Shown here piece by piece: positions 48,107 through 56,277 of a DNA stretch of 64,000 nt. The notes under the pieces are model-generated. The model made no database searches, was not told the origin of the DNA, and saw only the letters and a list, made by a program, of their open reading frames with translations. Positions within the stretch are counted from its first letter, which is position 1. Every line of letters begins with the position of its first letter. The stretch comes from Streptomyces sp. NRRL S-350 (lineage in GTDB: Bacteria > Actinomycetota > Actinomycetes > Streptomycetales > Streptomycetaceae): assembly GCF_000719705.1 (NCBI RefSeq), contig NZ_JOHO01000037.1, positions 4,825 through 68,824 of the forward strand. The letters run 5' to 3'. A program made the position numbers and the translations under genes.

Positions 48107-49180
48107 TCAGCCGAACACCGCGCGCCGGAAGGCGTTGCGCAGGTCGGTGAGCGGCTGGGTGACCCGGTCGTGGTGCACCTTGTTGGTGAGCAGCAGCGCC
48201 CAGCGGCCGAGCCGACGGGAGACCCAGAAGCCGGTGCCGGTGAAGCCGTAGTGGACGAAGGTGCCCTCGGCCGGGTCGGTGCCGGGGGCGTACAGCCAGG
48301 ACAGGCCTCGGGCGGGCCGAAGGCCGCCGGTCTGCTCGCGCAGCGACTCCTCGATCCACGGCTCACCCCACGGCAGTTCGGGCGGCGGGGCGAGCACCGC
48401 GGCGAGGAACCGGGCGAGGTCGCGGGCGGTCGCGAAGGCCCCGGCGTTGCCGGAGACGCCGCCGAGCAGCCGGGCGGAGGGGTCGTGGACGACTCCGCGC
48501 AGGTGGCCGCCCGCCTGCTCGTCGTACTCGGTGGGCGCGGTCCTGGCGGTGGCCGCCGAGTCGAGCGGTCCGTACCGGGTGTCGGTCATGGCGAGCGGGC
48601 GCCAGGCCCAGCGCTCGGCGAGAACGTCCAGCGGCGCGCCGCCGAGGTCCTCGACCAGGTAGGTGAGCAGCACGGCGGCCCGGTCGGTGTACTCGACGGC
48701 CGTCCCGGGCTCGCGGTGCAGCGGGGCGGCGATCACCCCGGCCCGGATCGCCGCGGGTCCGCGCCCGTAGAGCGACTCGAATCGGGTGTACGGAGGCATC
48801 CCGGCGGTGTGGGCGAGGAGATGGCGGGCGGTCACTCCGCCGACGGGACGGCCGGCGGCCGGTGGCCACCATCGAACGAGCGGTTCGTCCAGTGGCAGCC
48901 GCCCGGCCTGCCACAGCGCTCCGGCGCAGGGCCAGAGCGCGACGATCTTGGTGAGGCTCGCCAGGTCGTACAGCGTGTCCGGCCCGGGTGCGAGCCGCGC
49001 GTACGGGCCCCGCCCGAGCGCGCCGTGGCTGCCGCCGCCGAGCGTGCCCCCGGCGTCGCCGACGGCCCACACGGCGCCCGCCCCGACGCTGCGGACGCCC
49101 GCACGGACCAGCCCGTCCAGCTCCCCGCCCGGCGCGGCCAGCGCGGGGAGCCGGTCGGCTCCGGGTACTCGGTGGCTCAT
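48107..49180 (-). CDS. Serine hydrolase, beta-lactamase/esterase family
   Basis: 357 residues, no signal peptide. SxxK is DLASLTK (nucleophile Ser about 74), followed by a Tyr motif near VEYTDRAAVLLTYLVEDLGG and HYGFTGTGFW as the third element, the pattern of class C-like penicillin-binding/esterase proteins (PF00144). Cytosolic members are usually esterases or peptidases of unknown substrate. HLLAHTAGMPPYTRFESLYG is the typical family stretch. Confidence 0.88.
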   Translation of the reverse strand: MSHRVPGADRLPALAAPGGELDGLVRAGVRSVGAGAVWAVGDAGGTLGGGSHGALGRGPYARLAPGPDTLYDLASLTKIVALWPCAGALWQAGRLPLDEPLVRWWPPAAGRPVGGVTARHLLAHTAGMPPYTRFESLYGRGPAAIRAGVIAAPLHREPGTAVEYTDRAAVLLTYLVEDLGGAPLDVLAERWAWRPLAMTDTRYGPLDSAATARTAPTEYDEQAGGHLRGVVHDPSARLLGGVSGNAGAFATARDLARFLAAVLAPPPELPWGEPWIEESLREQTGGLRPARGLSWLYAPGTDPAEGTFVHYGFTGTGFWVSRRLGRWALLLTNKVHHDRVTQPLTDLRNAFRRAVFG

Positions 49181-49201
49181 CCCCGTCCCCCAGGGTCCGT
49201 C

Positions 49202-49245
49202 GTCAGGTCAGCCGTCAGGTCAGCCGTCAGGTCAGCCGTCAGGTC
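49202..49245. repeat. 12-bp tandem repeat GTCAGGTCAGCC
   Basis: Three full exact GTCAGGTCAGCC units and a fourth partial unit, in the 94-base gap between the serine hydrolase start and the downstream end of the GNAT gene (both minus strand). The array occupies the leader of the serine hydrolase. Confidence 0.9.
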
Positions 49246-49274
49246 GACGGGAACCTACCCGGCGGGCCGGGCGC

Positions 49275-49799
49275 TCAGACCGCGGCGGCGAGTTCCTTGC
49301 CGAGGCAGATGCTCTGCGGGTGCTCGCGGTAGATGCCGAACTTCTGGATCGCGGCGTAGCCCTCGGACCCGTACAGCGCGATGGCCTCGGGCTGCTCGGT
49401 GCCGGTCTCCAGGATGAAGCGGGTGCGGCCCGCCTCGACCGCCGTCTCCTCCAGGCGGCGCAGGACCGCCCGGGCCAGGCCGCGGCCGCGGGCGTCCGGG
49501 ATCACGAACATCCGCTTCAGCTCGGCGTCGCCGTCGCGCAGCCCGTGCGGGCCGGCCTGCTTGGCGCGCCAGCCGCCGCAGGCGACCGGCCGGCCGTCGA
49601 GGTAGGCGATCAGGAACAGTCCGGCCGGCGCCTCGAAGTCCTCGGGGTGCAGCACGGTCTCGTCCGGGTCGCCGTAGCGGCGGACGTACTCCTGCTGCAC
49701 CTCCGCCGACAGGGCCTGGGCGTCGGGGTGGGCGTAGCCGGTGGTGCGGAACTCGACGGTGCCGGTGTCCTCGGCGGCGGGGATGGCGGTGGTGTCCAT
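49275..49799 (-). CDS. GNAT-family N-acetyltransferase
   Basis: 174 residues. The acetyl-CoA loop is MFVIPDARGRGLARAVLRRL (Arg/Gly-x-x-Gly/Ala form, about 96-115), preceded by FLIAYLDGRPVACGGWR and followed by FILETGTEQPEAIALYGSEG. TAGGCT 8 bases before the ATG suggests a leaderless transcript. The acceptor is unknown; close relatives act on small amines or aminoglycoside-like molecules. Confidence 0.88.
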   Translation of the reverse strand: MDTTAIPAAEDTGTVEFRTTGYAHPDAQALSAEVQQEYVRRYGDPDETVLHPEDFEAPAGLFLIAYLDGRPVACGGWRAKQAGPHGLRDGDAELKRMFVIPDARGRGLARAVLRRLEETAVEAGRTRFILETGTEQPEAIALYGSEGYAAIQKFGIYREHPQSICLGKELAAAV

Positions 49800-49823
49800 G
49801 GTTGAAAAGCCTACGATCTCCGC

Positions 49824-50240
49824 TCAGCGCCCCTCGAACCGGGCGATCAGCTCCTCCTTGCCGAACATCCGGGCGGTGTCCAGGGCGCTCGGGGTGCCGG
49901 CCTGCGGATCGGCGCCGCCGGCCAGCAGCGCGGCGAGCACGTCCTCGGCGCCCTTGAAGACGGCGCCGGCCAGCGGGGTCTGGCCGCGGTCGTTGGCCAG
50001 GTTCGGGTCGGCACCGCGCTGGAGCAGCGCCTCGACGGTCGCCGCGTGGCCGTGGTAGGCGGCGAGCATGACGAGGGTGTCGCCGCGGTCGTTGGTGAGG
50101 TCCGCCGGGGCGCCGGCGTCCAGGTAGGCGGCCAGGGTGGCGGTCTCCCCGGCCCGGGCGGCGTCGAACAGCTTCCCGGCCAGTGCGATCACCTCGGCGT
50201 CGGGGGCGTCGGCGGGCTGCTGGCTGGCGGCGTCGGTCAT
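49824..50240 (-). CDS. Ankyrin-repeat protein
   Basis: 138 residues, all ankyrin: LFDAARAGETATLAAYLDAG, GDTLVMLAAYHGHAATVEAL, GQTPLAGAVFKGAEDVLAAL and a degenerate last repeat ending in TARMFGKEELIARFEGR. Ankyrin repeats mediate protein binding. It precedes the GNAT gene by 24 bases on the same strand, so they may share a message in addition to the GNAT gene's own promoter. Confidence 0.9.
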   Translation of the reverse strand: MTDAASQQPADAPDAEVIALAGKLFDAARAGETATLAAYLDAGAPADLTNDRGDTLVMLAAYHGHAATVEALLQRGADPNLANDRGQTPLAGAVFKGAEDVLAALLAGGADPQAGTPSALDTARMFGKEELIARFEGR

Positions 50241-50633
50241 GGCGGGCGGCCTTTCCGGTCGGTTCGTCGGGCGGTCACGGGCTGCGCCCAGGGCACGGTA
50301 GCGGCCGGTGCCGGAGCGGGCCAGCCGGTGTCCGTGATCCGGATGGCGGCCCGGCCGCCACGACACGCGGCCGCGCGGTTCGCGCAGCCATTCGAGCGAA
50401 CTTCCCCGACCCCCCGGAAGCTTCCCGTCCGCCCGGCGGGAATGCCTGGCCGCACCGGATCCCCGCGGCGACCGGCCCCACCCCGGCCGGTTCGCATACC
50501 GCCATCCGGCGTCAGGAACGGTATCGAACGGCAGAACCACCCATTTGCACCGTTCCATCATCTATTACTTTTTGTCACGATTAATGCACTTTCCGTAACA
50601 CCCCCGCTTGTCCCCCCTCCTGAGGAGCGGAAC
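50241..50633. promoter_or_regulatory. smeA promoter region with AT-rich block
   Basis: 393 bases between divergent genes. GGAACGGT at 50515-50522 and its complement ACCGTTCC at 50549-50556 form a spaced inverted repeat. Directly after it, 50556-50606 is the most AT-rich stretch seen in the window (contains TATTACTTTTTGTCACGATT). GAGGAG at 50622-50627 is the ribosome site of smeA. These elements fit a developmentally controlled promoter, but no known sigma-factor consensus was certain. Confidence 0.5.
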
Positions 50634-50828
50634 GTGATCCTCTCGATTTCCGGCATCGTCCTGTTCGGCACCATTGCCTTTCTCTTCTTCCGCCGAGACG
50701 GACTGAAGGTCTCCCACGCCATCGTCTGCGCCCTCCTCGGCTTCTACATCGCCGGCTCCTCGATCGCCCCGAGCATCACCGCGGGCGGCGCGAGCCTCGC
50801 GAGCCTGCTCAGCGGCATCAAGTTCTAG
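50634..50828 (+). CDS. smeA: SmeA-like small membrane protein
   Basis: GTG 50634 (GAGGAG 6 bases upstream) encodes 64 residues: ILSISGIVLFGTIAFLFFR, a short charged turn RDGLKVS, then HAIVCALLGFYIAGSS and an Ala/Ser/Ile tail. It lies 106 bases before an FtsK/SpoIIIE-like gene. In Streptomyces coelicolor smeA encodes a ~64-residue membrane protein that targets the SpoIIIE/FtsK-like SffA to sporulation septa, and rbpA follows a few genes on, as here. The identification rests on size, topology and neighbourhood. Confidence 0.75.
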   Translation: MILSISGIVLFGTIAFLFFRRDGLKVSHAIVCALLGFYIAGSSIAPSITAGGASLASLLSGIKF

Positions 50829-50934
50829 CCGCCGCCACTCTCCCCCGTACCGGCCCGGGCGCGGATCCCACCGCCCCGGGCCCCGTCGTACCCCACCCCG
50901 CCCCACCCGTCCCACTCGCCCGGGGAGTCAAGGA

Positions 50935-52551
50935 ATGCCGCTCCACCGCCACCTCAGCAAGGGCCGCGAGGCCGCCCGGACCGCCGGGGAACACGCCGCC
51001 GACATGTTCGCCCCGCTCTCCGTCATCGGCCGCGGCCTGCGCCACCAGGTCGGCTGGGCCAAGTCCCGCTGGCAGGCGACCCCGAAGGACCGTCGCGGCC
51101 CGACGCTCTTCCTGACCGCCGCGATGCTGGTCGGCATCTACCTGCTGCCGCACGGCCTGCTGTTCGCCCTCGTCGCCCTGATGGCCAGCGCCGCCTGGGC
51201 CGGCCGGGCCCCCAAGTCACCGCCCGCGCCGCCCGCGCCGGACGTCGCCGACATCAAGCTGAGCGCCCTCTACGCCGCGCTCACCCCGTACCTGTGCGGC
51301 CCGGAGGACGTCAACCCGCTGTACCGCTTCGAGGGCGACTACAAGGAGGCCTTCGGCTCCTGGGAGTTCGACGGCGAGGGCCGGCTCTCCCGGCTGGAAC
51401 TGAGCTACCCCGCGTACTTCACCGACACCGAGCCCGCCGCCCGGGCCCGGATCGAGCAGGTCGTGCAGGGCAAGGCCGGCCGGGCCCGGGAGTACCGATT
51501 CGACTGGGACGAGGAGTCCAACCGCCTGCGGATCGCGTCGCTCGCCCCGCTGCCCACCGACATCGTCGCCCAGCGCTTCGTGGCCGCCCCCGGCGAGATC
51601 GTGCTGGGCTTCACCGACGAGGACGGCAGCGCCCGCACCATCCCGGTCACCCAGGGCGGTACGACCGTGCAGCAGCCGCCGGTGGTCTGGCGCACCGGCC
51701 CGCGCTCCTCCGAGCCGCACCTGCTGGCCCTCGGCGTCACCGGCTACGGCACCTCCAGCCTGCTCCGCTCGATCGCGCTGCAGGCCCTCCCGTACGGCGA
51801 CCTGGTGGTGGTCGACGGCGCGGGCACCGGGGAGCACGCCTGCCTGGTGAACCGGCCCGGCGTGCACACCGTGGAGACCAGCCTGCACGGCGCGCTGGCC
51901 GCGCTGGAGTGGGCCGCCCAGGAGACCCACCGGCGGCTCGCCGCGCTCAATGCCGCCCGGCACGCGGGCAGCTCCCCGCCCGAGGACGCCACCCGGCCGC
52001 TGTGGCTGCTGCTGGACCACCCGACCGAACTGAGCGAACTCGCCCAGGCCGAGGGCCGCCCCGACCCGCAGGAGCTGCTGGAGCTCCCGCTGCGGCACGG
52101 CCGGGCCGCCCGCGTCACCGTGGTGATCGCCGACGACATCGAGGCCAGGGACCGGATCACCCCGACCGTCCGCGCCACCACCCGGGCCCGCGTGGTGCTC
52201 GGCCCGGCCGGCCCCGACGAGGGCCGCGCCGCACTCGGCGCACCGCTGGACATCGTGCCCGCCGCCCACGCCCCCGTCGGCCGCGGCTACGCCCGGGTCG
52301 GCAACGGCGCCCCGGTGCGGCTGCAGGTGCCCGCCACCGTCGACCCGCTGGACGACGAGGCCCCCGCCCAGCTGCGGGACGCGGTGATCACCCTGCTGCC
52401 GCACCGGGACACCCGCACCGAGGCCCCGGCCGCCGCGCCGCCGCGCCCGGAGCACCCCCCGGTGGTCGCGGCGGGCGAACCCGCCCCGCCGGCCGGCCCG
52501 GTCGACCTGGCCAAGGGCGAGCCGATGATCCGCTCGCGTCCGATCTCCTGA
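50935..52551 (+). CDS. sffA: SffA-like FtsK/SpoIIIE-related protein
   Basis: 538 residues. An N-terminal soluble region with hydrophobic helices near 59-87 (TLFLTAAMLVGIYLLPHGLL), a domain with DVADIKLSALYAALTPYLCG, and an FtsK-like P-loop domain from about 235. The Walker A equivalent is GVTGYGTSSLLRS (about 265-277), where the usual Lys is Thr; the Walker B-like strand is PLWLLLDHPTEL. The C-terminal tail is Pro/Ala-rich and no gamma DNA-reading domain is seen. Partner of SmeA; role in DNA clearance or spore septum maturation is inferred from S. coelicolor. Confidence 0.8.
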   Translation: MPLHRHLSKGREAARTAGEHAADMFAPLSVIGRGLRHQVGWAKSRWQATPKDRRGPTLFLTAAMLVGIYLLPHGLLFALVALMASAAWAGRAPKSPPAPPAPDVADIKLSALYAALTPYLCGPEDVNPLYRFEGDYKEAFGSWEFDGEGRLSRLELSYPAYFTDTEPAARARIEQVVQGKAGRAREYRFDWDEESNRLRIASLAPLPTDIVAQRFVAAPGEIVLGFTDEDGSARTIPVTQGGTTVQQPPVVWRTGPRSSEPHLLALGVTGYGTSSLLRSIALQALPYGDLVVVDGAGTGEHACLVNRPGVHTVETSLHGALAALEWAAQETHRRLAALNAARHAGSSPPEDATRPLWLLLDHPTELSELAQAEGRPDPQELLELPLRHGRAARVTVVIADDIEARDRITPTVRATTRARVVLGPAGPDEGRAALGAPLDIVPAAHAPVGRGYARVGNGAPVRLQVPATVDPLDDEAPAQLRDAVITLLPHRDTRTEAPAAAPPRPEHPPVVAAGEPAPPAGPVDLAKGEPMIRSRPIS

Positions 52552-52670
52552 CCGCCCCGCCGGCAGGCTGCGGGGCCCTCCTCCGGCGGAACTTCCGGCT
52601 GCGGCCGGGGCCGCCGACCGCTGTCGGAACCCGCCCCGGTACGCTCGGCACAGAAAGTCCGCACGATCAC

Positions 52671-52782
52671 CAGATGTGAAATAGGTGACACCTGGGGTGA
52701 TATCACCGGCCAGATGTGACAAATCGGGCGCAGGTGGGTACAAACAGGGGCGGCACAACAAGACGACGCATGTCCCGGGACG
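52671..52782. promoter_or_regulatory. Repeat- and dyad-rich region before rbpA
   Basis: Between sffA and rbpA lie CAGATGTGA at 52671 and 52711, GGTGACACC at 52684-52692 and the perfect palindrome GGTGATATCACC at 52696-52707. All are within 120 bases upstream of the SigR-type promoter. They look like protein-binding sites; the binder is unknown. Confidence 0.5.
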
Positions 52783-52808
52783 GGAATCTTCGTCGGAAGC
52801 CGAGCGTT
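52783..52808 (+). promoter_or_regulatory. SigR-type promoter of rbpA
   Basis: GGAAT at 52783-52787, exactly 18 bases, then GTT at 52806-52808. This is the S. coelicolor SigR (thiol-oxidative stress) consensus GGAAT-N18-GTT, and rbpA is a known SigR target there. It lies 64 bases before the rbpA start. Confidence 0.85.
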
Positions 52809-52871
52809 GACCGAACGACGAAGAACAGCGACCACTAGTCCTGTGGGCCATAAGCCCGGGAGGCACGATTC

Positions 52872-53246
52872 ATGAGCGAGCGAGCTCTCCGCGGCACGCG
52901 ACTCGGGGCCACTAGCTACGAGACCGACCGTGGTATCGATCTGGCTCCCCGCCAGACCGTCGAGTACGCATGTCAGAACGGACACCGATTCGAGGTTCCT
53001 TTCTCGGTCGAGGCAGAGATCCCCCCGGCCTGGGAATGCCGCTTCTGCGGTCAGGAGGCGGCACTTCTCGACGGTGACGAGCCGGAGGAGAAGAAGGTCA
53101 AGCCGACGCGCACCCATTGGGACATGCTGATGGAGCGCCGGACGCGCGAGGAGTTGGAGGAGGTGCTGGCCGAACGGCTGGCCGTGCTCCGCTCCGGCGG
53201 GATGAACCTCGCGGTGCACCCGCGGGACACCCGCAAGAGCGCCTGA
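52872..53246 (+). CDS. rbpA: RNA polymerase-binding protein RbpA
   Basis: 124 residues, standard length. Begins MSERALRGTRLGATSYETDR (N-terminal tail contacting the polymerase), then the core with the zinc set Cys34, His38, Cys56 and Cys59 (YACQNGHRF and WECRFCG), a linker KVKPTRTHWDMLMERRT, which holds the basic linker, and the sigma-interaction domain REELEEVLAERLAVLR. RbpA binds the housekeeping sigma factor and stabilises open complexes in actinobacteria. GGGAGG precedes the ATG. The SigR promoter and downstream bidirectional terminator frame it. Confidence 0.97.
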   Translation: MSERALRGTRLGATSYETDRGIDLAPRQTVEYACQNGHRFEVPFSVEAEIPPAWECRFCGQEAALLDGDEPEEKKVKPTRTHWDMLMERRTREELEEVLAERLAVLRSGGMNLAVHPRDTRKSA

Positions 53247-53277
53247 TCTCGCTCCCGCCCCGAGCGGGAGGACACGA

Positions 53278-53306
53278 AAAGGGGCCCTGGTTTCCAGGGC
53301 CCCTTT
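53278..53306. terminator. rbpA-fxsA bidirectional terminator
   Basis: AAAGGGGCCCTGG-TTT-CCAGGGCCCCTTT: a 13-bp perfect stem ending in a T run in either direction. A smaller hairpin CTCCCGC-N5-GCGGGAG lies at 53252-53270. Together they terminate rbpA and the convergent fxsA. Confidence 0.9.
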
Positions 53307-53403
53307 CGCGTTGTCCGGTGGGTTTCGCGTCGTCGGGCGGGCGCCGGGCGTGCGGGCGGCAACGGCCCCGCGGGAGTCGCGCGGGGCCGGCGAACCGGCG
53401 CGG

Positions 53404-53982
53404 TCAGCCGTTGATCGGCGGGCGGTAGGTGGTGTCCGGGCCCTGCGGGCCGCTCGGGCGGCCCTCCGGATCGACGACCTCGCCCTGGATCACCTTGCCG
53501 TCCGGACGGTGGATGCGCAGCTGCTCCTGCAGCCGCACCGCGTCCGCGAGCGGGTCGGCGCCGACGGCGGAGGTGGCGCGCAGCGCCTTGTCCGCGACCC
53601 GGCGCCCGGCCATCCGCCAGAGCGCCCGGGTGGGCGGGAACAGCAGGGTGAGGGCCACCAGGTCCGACAGGAAGCCGGGGACGATCAGCAGCAGGCCGGC
53701 CAGCACGGTCATGCTGGTACCGGTCTGCGGCTGCTGGGACTGCGGGTTCTTGCTCTGCTCGACCGCCGCCGACAGTGCCTTCAGCCCGGCCCGCTTGATC
53801 AGGGAACCGCCGATCAGGGCGCCCGCGACCAGCAGCAGCAGGACGGTCAGGCCGCCCAGCCACGAGCTGACCTGGACCAGCAGCCAGATCTCCAGCACCA
53901 GCCAGGCGGTCATCAGCAGCGGCAGCACTCGGCGGAGCTTTCCGCGCGGGGCCGGACGGGTGGGGGTCGCTTGCTGGGTCAC
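53404..53982 (-). CDS. fxsA: FxsA family membrane protein
   Basis: GTG 53982 gives 192 residues. After a polar basic N-terminus (VTQQATPTRPAPRGKLRRVL) come three to four helices with LIGGSLIKRAGLKALSA in the middle and VLAGLLLIVPGFLSDLVALT, a family hallmark, followed by LLFPPTRALWR. FxsA is an inner-membrane protein named for suppressing exclusion of phage T7 by F plasmid PifA when overproduced; its physiological role is unknown. In streptomycetes it lies next to rbpA, as here. Confidence 0.92.
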   Translation of the reverse strand: MTQQATPTRPAPRGKLRRVLPLLMTAWLVLEIWLLVQVSSWLGGLTVLLLLVAGALIGGSLIKRAGLKALSAAVEQSKNPQSQQPQTGTSMTVLAGLLLIVPGFLSDLVALTLLFPPTRALWRMAGRRVADKALRATSAVGADPLADAVRLQEQLRIHRPDGKVIQGEVVDPEGRPSGPQGPDTTYRPPING

Positions 53983-54037
53983 GGTACGAATCCACTCCAG
54001 GCGGTGCTCTGCGCGCCGCACGGGAGGTCCGGGCCGG

Positions 54038-55675
54038 CTACGGCACCAACTGGTCCAACGATTCCTGCCCGGCGGGTGTTCCGGCGGCCGGCCGGCCCAC
54101 GGGCCTGCGACGCCGTCCGACCAGCACCGCGGCGCCGCACGCCAGCAGGCCACCGATCGCCAGCGTCCACTCCGGGACGACGCCGACCCGGTCGGCCACC
54201 GTGGTGCCGTCGCGCAGGGGGACGGTCGCCGACAGCTCGGCCGGCGTCAGCTCCTGGGTGCGCTGCTGGACGGTGCCGTCCGGGGCGATCACCGCGCTGA
54301 TGCCGCTGGTGGCGGCGATCAGCACCGCCCGGCCGTGCTCGACGGCCCGCAGCCGGCTCATCGCGAGCTGCTGCTCGGGCTGGCCGGTCCTGGCGTAGGT
54401 CGCGTTGTTCGTCTGGACGACCAGGACCCGGGCGCCGCTGTCCACGGTGTCGCGGACGATCTCGTCGTACGCCACCTCGAAGCAGATGACGTCGCCGATC
54501 CGGGCCGGGCCCAGCTGCATCACGCCGTTGTGGTCGCCCGGGTAGAAGTCGCGGGCGACCCGCTGGAGGCGGGTGATGACCTTCATCAGCTGGGCGCGGA
54601 AGGGCACGTACTCGCCGAACGGGACGGGGTGCTGCTTGGTGTAGGAGGCGCCGGGGCCGGTCTGCGGATCCCAGACGATGCCCTCGTTCTGCACGTGCTG
54701 GGCGTCCGGGCCGTCCACCAGGGTGCCGACCAGGGTGGGCACGCCGATCGTCCGCACCGCCTCGTCGATGCGCTCGCGGGCCAGCGGGTCGCTGAACGGG
54801 TCCAGGTCGGAGGAGTTCTCCGGCCAGATCACGATGTCCGGGCGCTCGACCTTGCCCGCGCCGATGTCGGCGGCCAGGCGCTCGGTGGCCGAGGCGTGGT
54901 TGTTGAGCACCATCATCGGGCGGCCCAGGAAGTCCATGCCCGGGTTGGGCACGTTGCCCTGGACGATGGCGACCTTCACGGTGTCGGCCGCGGCGGTCGG
55001 CACCGGGACGAGGTAGCCGGCGAGCAGCGCGGCCACCGCGCCGAGCGCCGCCAGCGCGGCGGCCACGGGGGCCCGGCCCGGCCCGCGCAGGCGCAGCGCC
55101 GCCCAGGCGAGCAGACCGCCGGAGAGGGCGACCGCGAACGTCACCAGCGGCGCGCCGCCGAGCGCGGCCAGCGGGGTGTACGGGGTGGCGGTGTTGGCGA
55201 ACGCGAGCCGGCCCCAGGGGAATCCGCCGAGGGGCAGCCGGTCGCGGGCCCACTCCTGGGTGATCCACAGGCAGGCCCCCCAGAGCGGCCAGGCCGGCAG
55301 CCGGGAGGTGACGGCCAGTCCGCCGCCGAGCAGGGCCAGGAACAGCGCCTCGACGACGGACAGCCCGACCGTGGCGTCCCAGCCGACCACCCGCAGCCAG
55401 CTGAGCAGCATCAGGAAGAACGGCAGACCGAAGGCGAAGCCCGTCCAGAGGCCCTGGCGGAAGGTGCGGCCCCGGGTGAGCAGCGAGAGCGCGGCGACGC
55501 CGAGCAGCGACAGCGGCCAGAGGTCGTACGGCGGGAAGGCGAGGGCGAGCATCAGCCCGGCCAGGGCCGCGAGGCCGGTCCGGGGCAGTCCGGCGCGGAC
55601 CTTGGCGAGCCCCCGGGCGCCCCGGCCGGGCCGGGGCGCCGGCTCCTGCGGCTCGGGAGTGACGGGAATGGCCAC
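54038..55675 (-). CDS. lnt: Apolipoprotein N-acyltransferase
   Basis: GTG 55675; 545 residues. Eight or so N-terminal transmembrane helices (about 30-225), with WITQEWARDRLPLGGFPWGR in a periplasmic loop, then the carbon-nitrogen hydrolase domain from 233. Catalytic triad: Glu286 (WPENSSD), Lys347 (YTKQHPVPFGEY), Cys398 (DVICFEVAYDE). One C-terminal helix (about 505-525). It moves an acyl chain from phospholipid to the N-terminal cysteine of lipoproteins. It follows the same strand as fxsA with a 55-base gap. No polyprenol-mannosyltransferase (ppm) gene is adjacent, although ppm and lnt are joined in some actinobacteria. Confidence 0.95.
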   Translation of the reverse strand: MAIPVTPEPQEPAPRPGRGARGLAKVRAGLPRTGLAALAGLMLALAFPPYDLWPLSLLGVAALSLLTRGRTFRQGLWTGFAFGLPFFLMLLSWLRVVGWDATVGLSVVEALFLALLGGGLAVTSRLPAWPLWGACLWITQEWARDRLPLGGFPWGRLAFANTATPYTPLAALGGAPLVTFAVALSGGLLAWAALRLRGPGRAPVAAALAALGAVAALLAGYLVPVPTAAADTVKVAIVQGNVPNPGMDFLGRPMMVLNNHASATERLAADIGAGKVERPDIVIWPENSSDLDPFSDPLARERIDEAVRTIGVPTLVGTLVDGPDAQHVQNEGIVWDPQTGPGASYTKQHPVPFGEYVPFRAQLMKVITRLQRVARDFYPGDHNGVMQLGPARIGDVICFEVAYDEIVRDTVDSGARVLVVQTNNATYARTGQPEQQLAMSRLRAVEHGRAVLIAATSGISAVIAPDGTVQQRTQELTPAELSATVPLRDGTTVADRVGVVPEWTLAIGGLLACGAAVLVGRRRRPVGRPAAGTPAGQESLDQLVP

Positions 55676-55779
55676 CGGCGCACCATCTTCCTGGGGCTTG
55701 CTGTTCGGACGCTGTGCGAAGAAGGTACCCCGGAACGCCGGTGGGGCGTGAGGCCAGGGTGGCGGGCCGTCCCGGCTGG

Positions 55780-56235
55780 TCAGCGCTCCGAATAGCGGAC
55801 CGGGCCGAGCGGCCAGTCCGCGGCGAGCCAGGCGGAGACGGCGCGGTACAGCGGGGCGTCCAGGTGGGCGCGGTCGGCCCGGACCCAGGAGCTGACCGAG
55901 ACCGCCGACGGGTCCTCGCGGTCGGGGTGGATGTAGACGCAGCCGATCACCTCGTCCCCCGCCGGCTCCAGGACGGTGTAGGTGAAGCCGGTGCGCGCGG
56001 CGAAGTCGGCGGCGTGGCGGCGCAGGTCGGCGAGGTTCTGCTCCGGCGGCATCCCCTCGGCGGGCGGCCAGGTCCGGCCGACGAAGCCGGGGGTGGCGCG
56101 GATGTGCTCGATGCTGCTCGACCAGGCGGCGTGGTCGGAGGCGTTGTGCTGCTCGCCCAGGGGCTCCAGGCGGAACTCCGGGGCGAGCAGCTCACGCGGG
56201 ACGGCGAAGTCGGCGGGTACCAGCGGGTCGGTCAT
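55780..56235 (-). CDS. GNAT-like N-acetyltransferase
   Basis: ATG 56235 lies 7 bases after TAGGTT (minus strand), so the message is probably leaderless; a TTG 9 bases upstream is an in-frame alternative. The 151-residue protein matches a streptomycete GNAT branch (RLEPLGEQHNASDHAAWSSS, IRATPGF, GCVYIHPDREDPSAVSVSSW); the canonical Q/RxxGxG/A motif is weak, so binding of acetyl-CoA should not be assumed. Located between lnt and the amidohydrolase on the same strand. Confidence 0.78.
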   Translation of the reverse strand: MTDPLVPADFAVPRELLAPEFRLEPLGEQHNASDHAAWSSSIEHIRATPGFVGRTWPPAEGMPPEQNLADLRRHAADFAARTGFTYTVLEPAGDEVIGCVYIHPDREDPSAVSVSSWVRADRAHLDAPLYRAVSAWLAADWPLGPVRYSER

Positions 56236-56277
56236 GGTGGTCAACCTACGGTCCTGCGGCCCGCCGCTTCATCCGGT

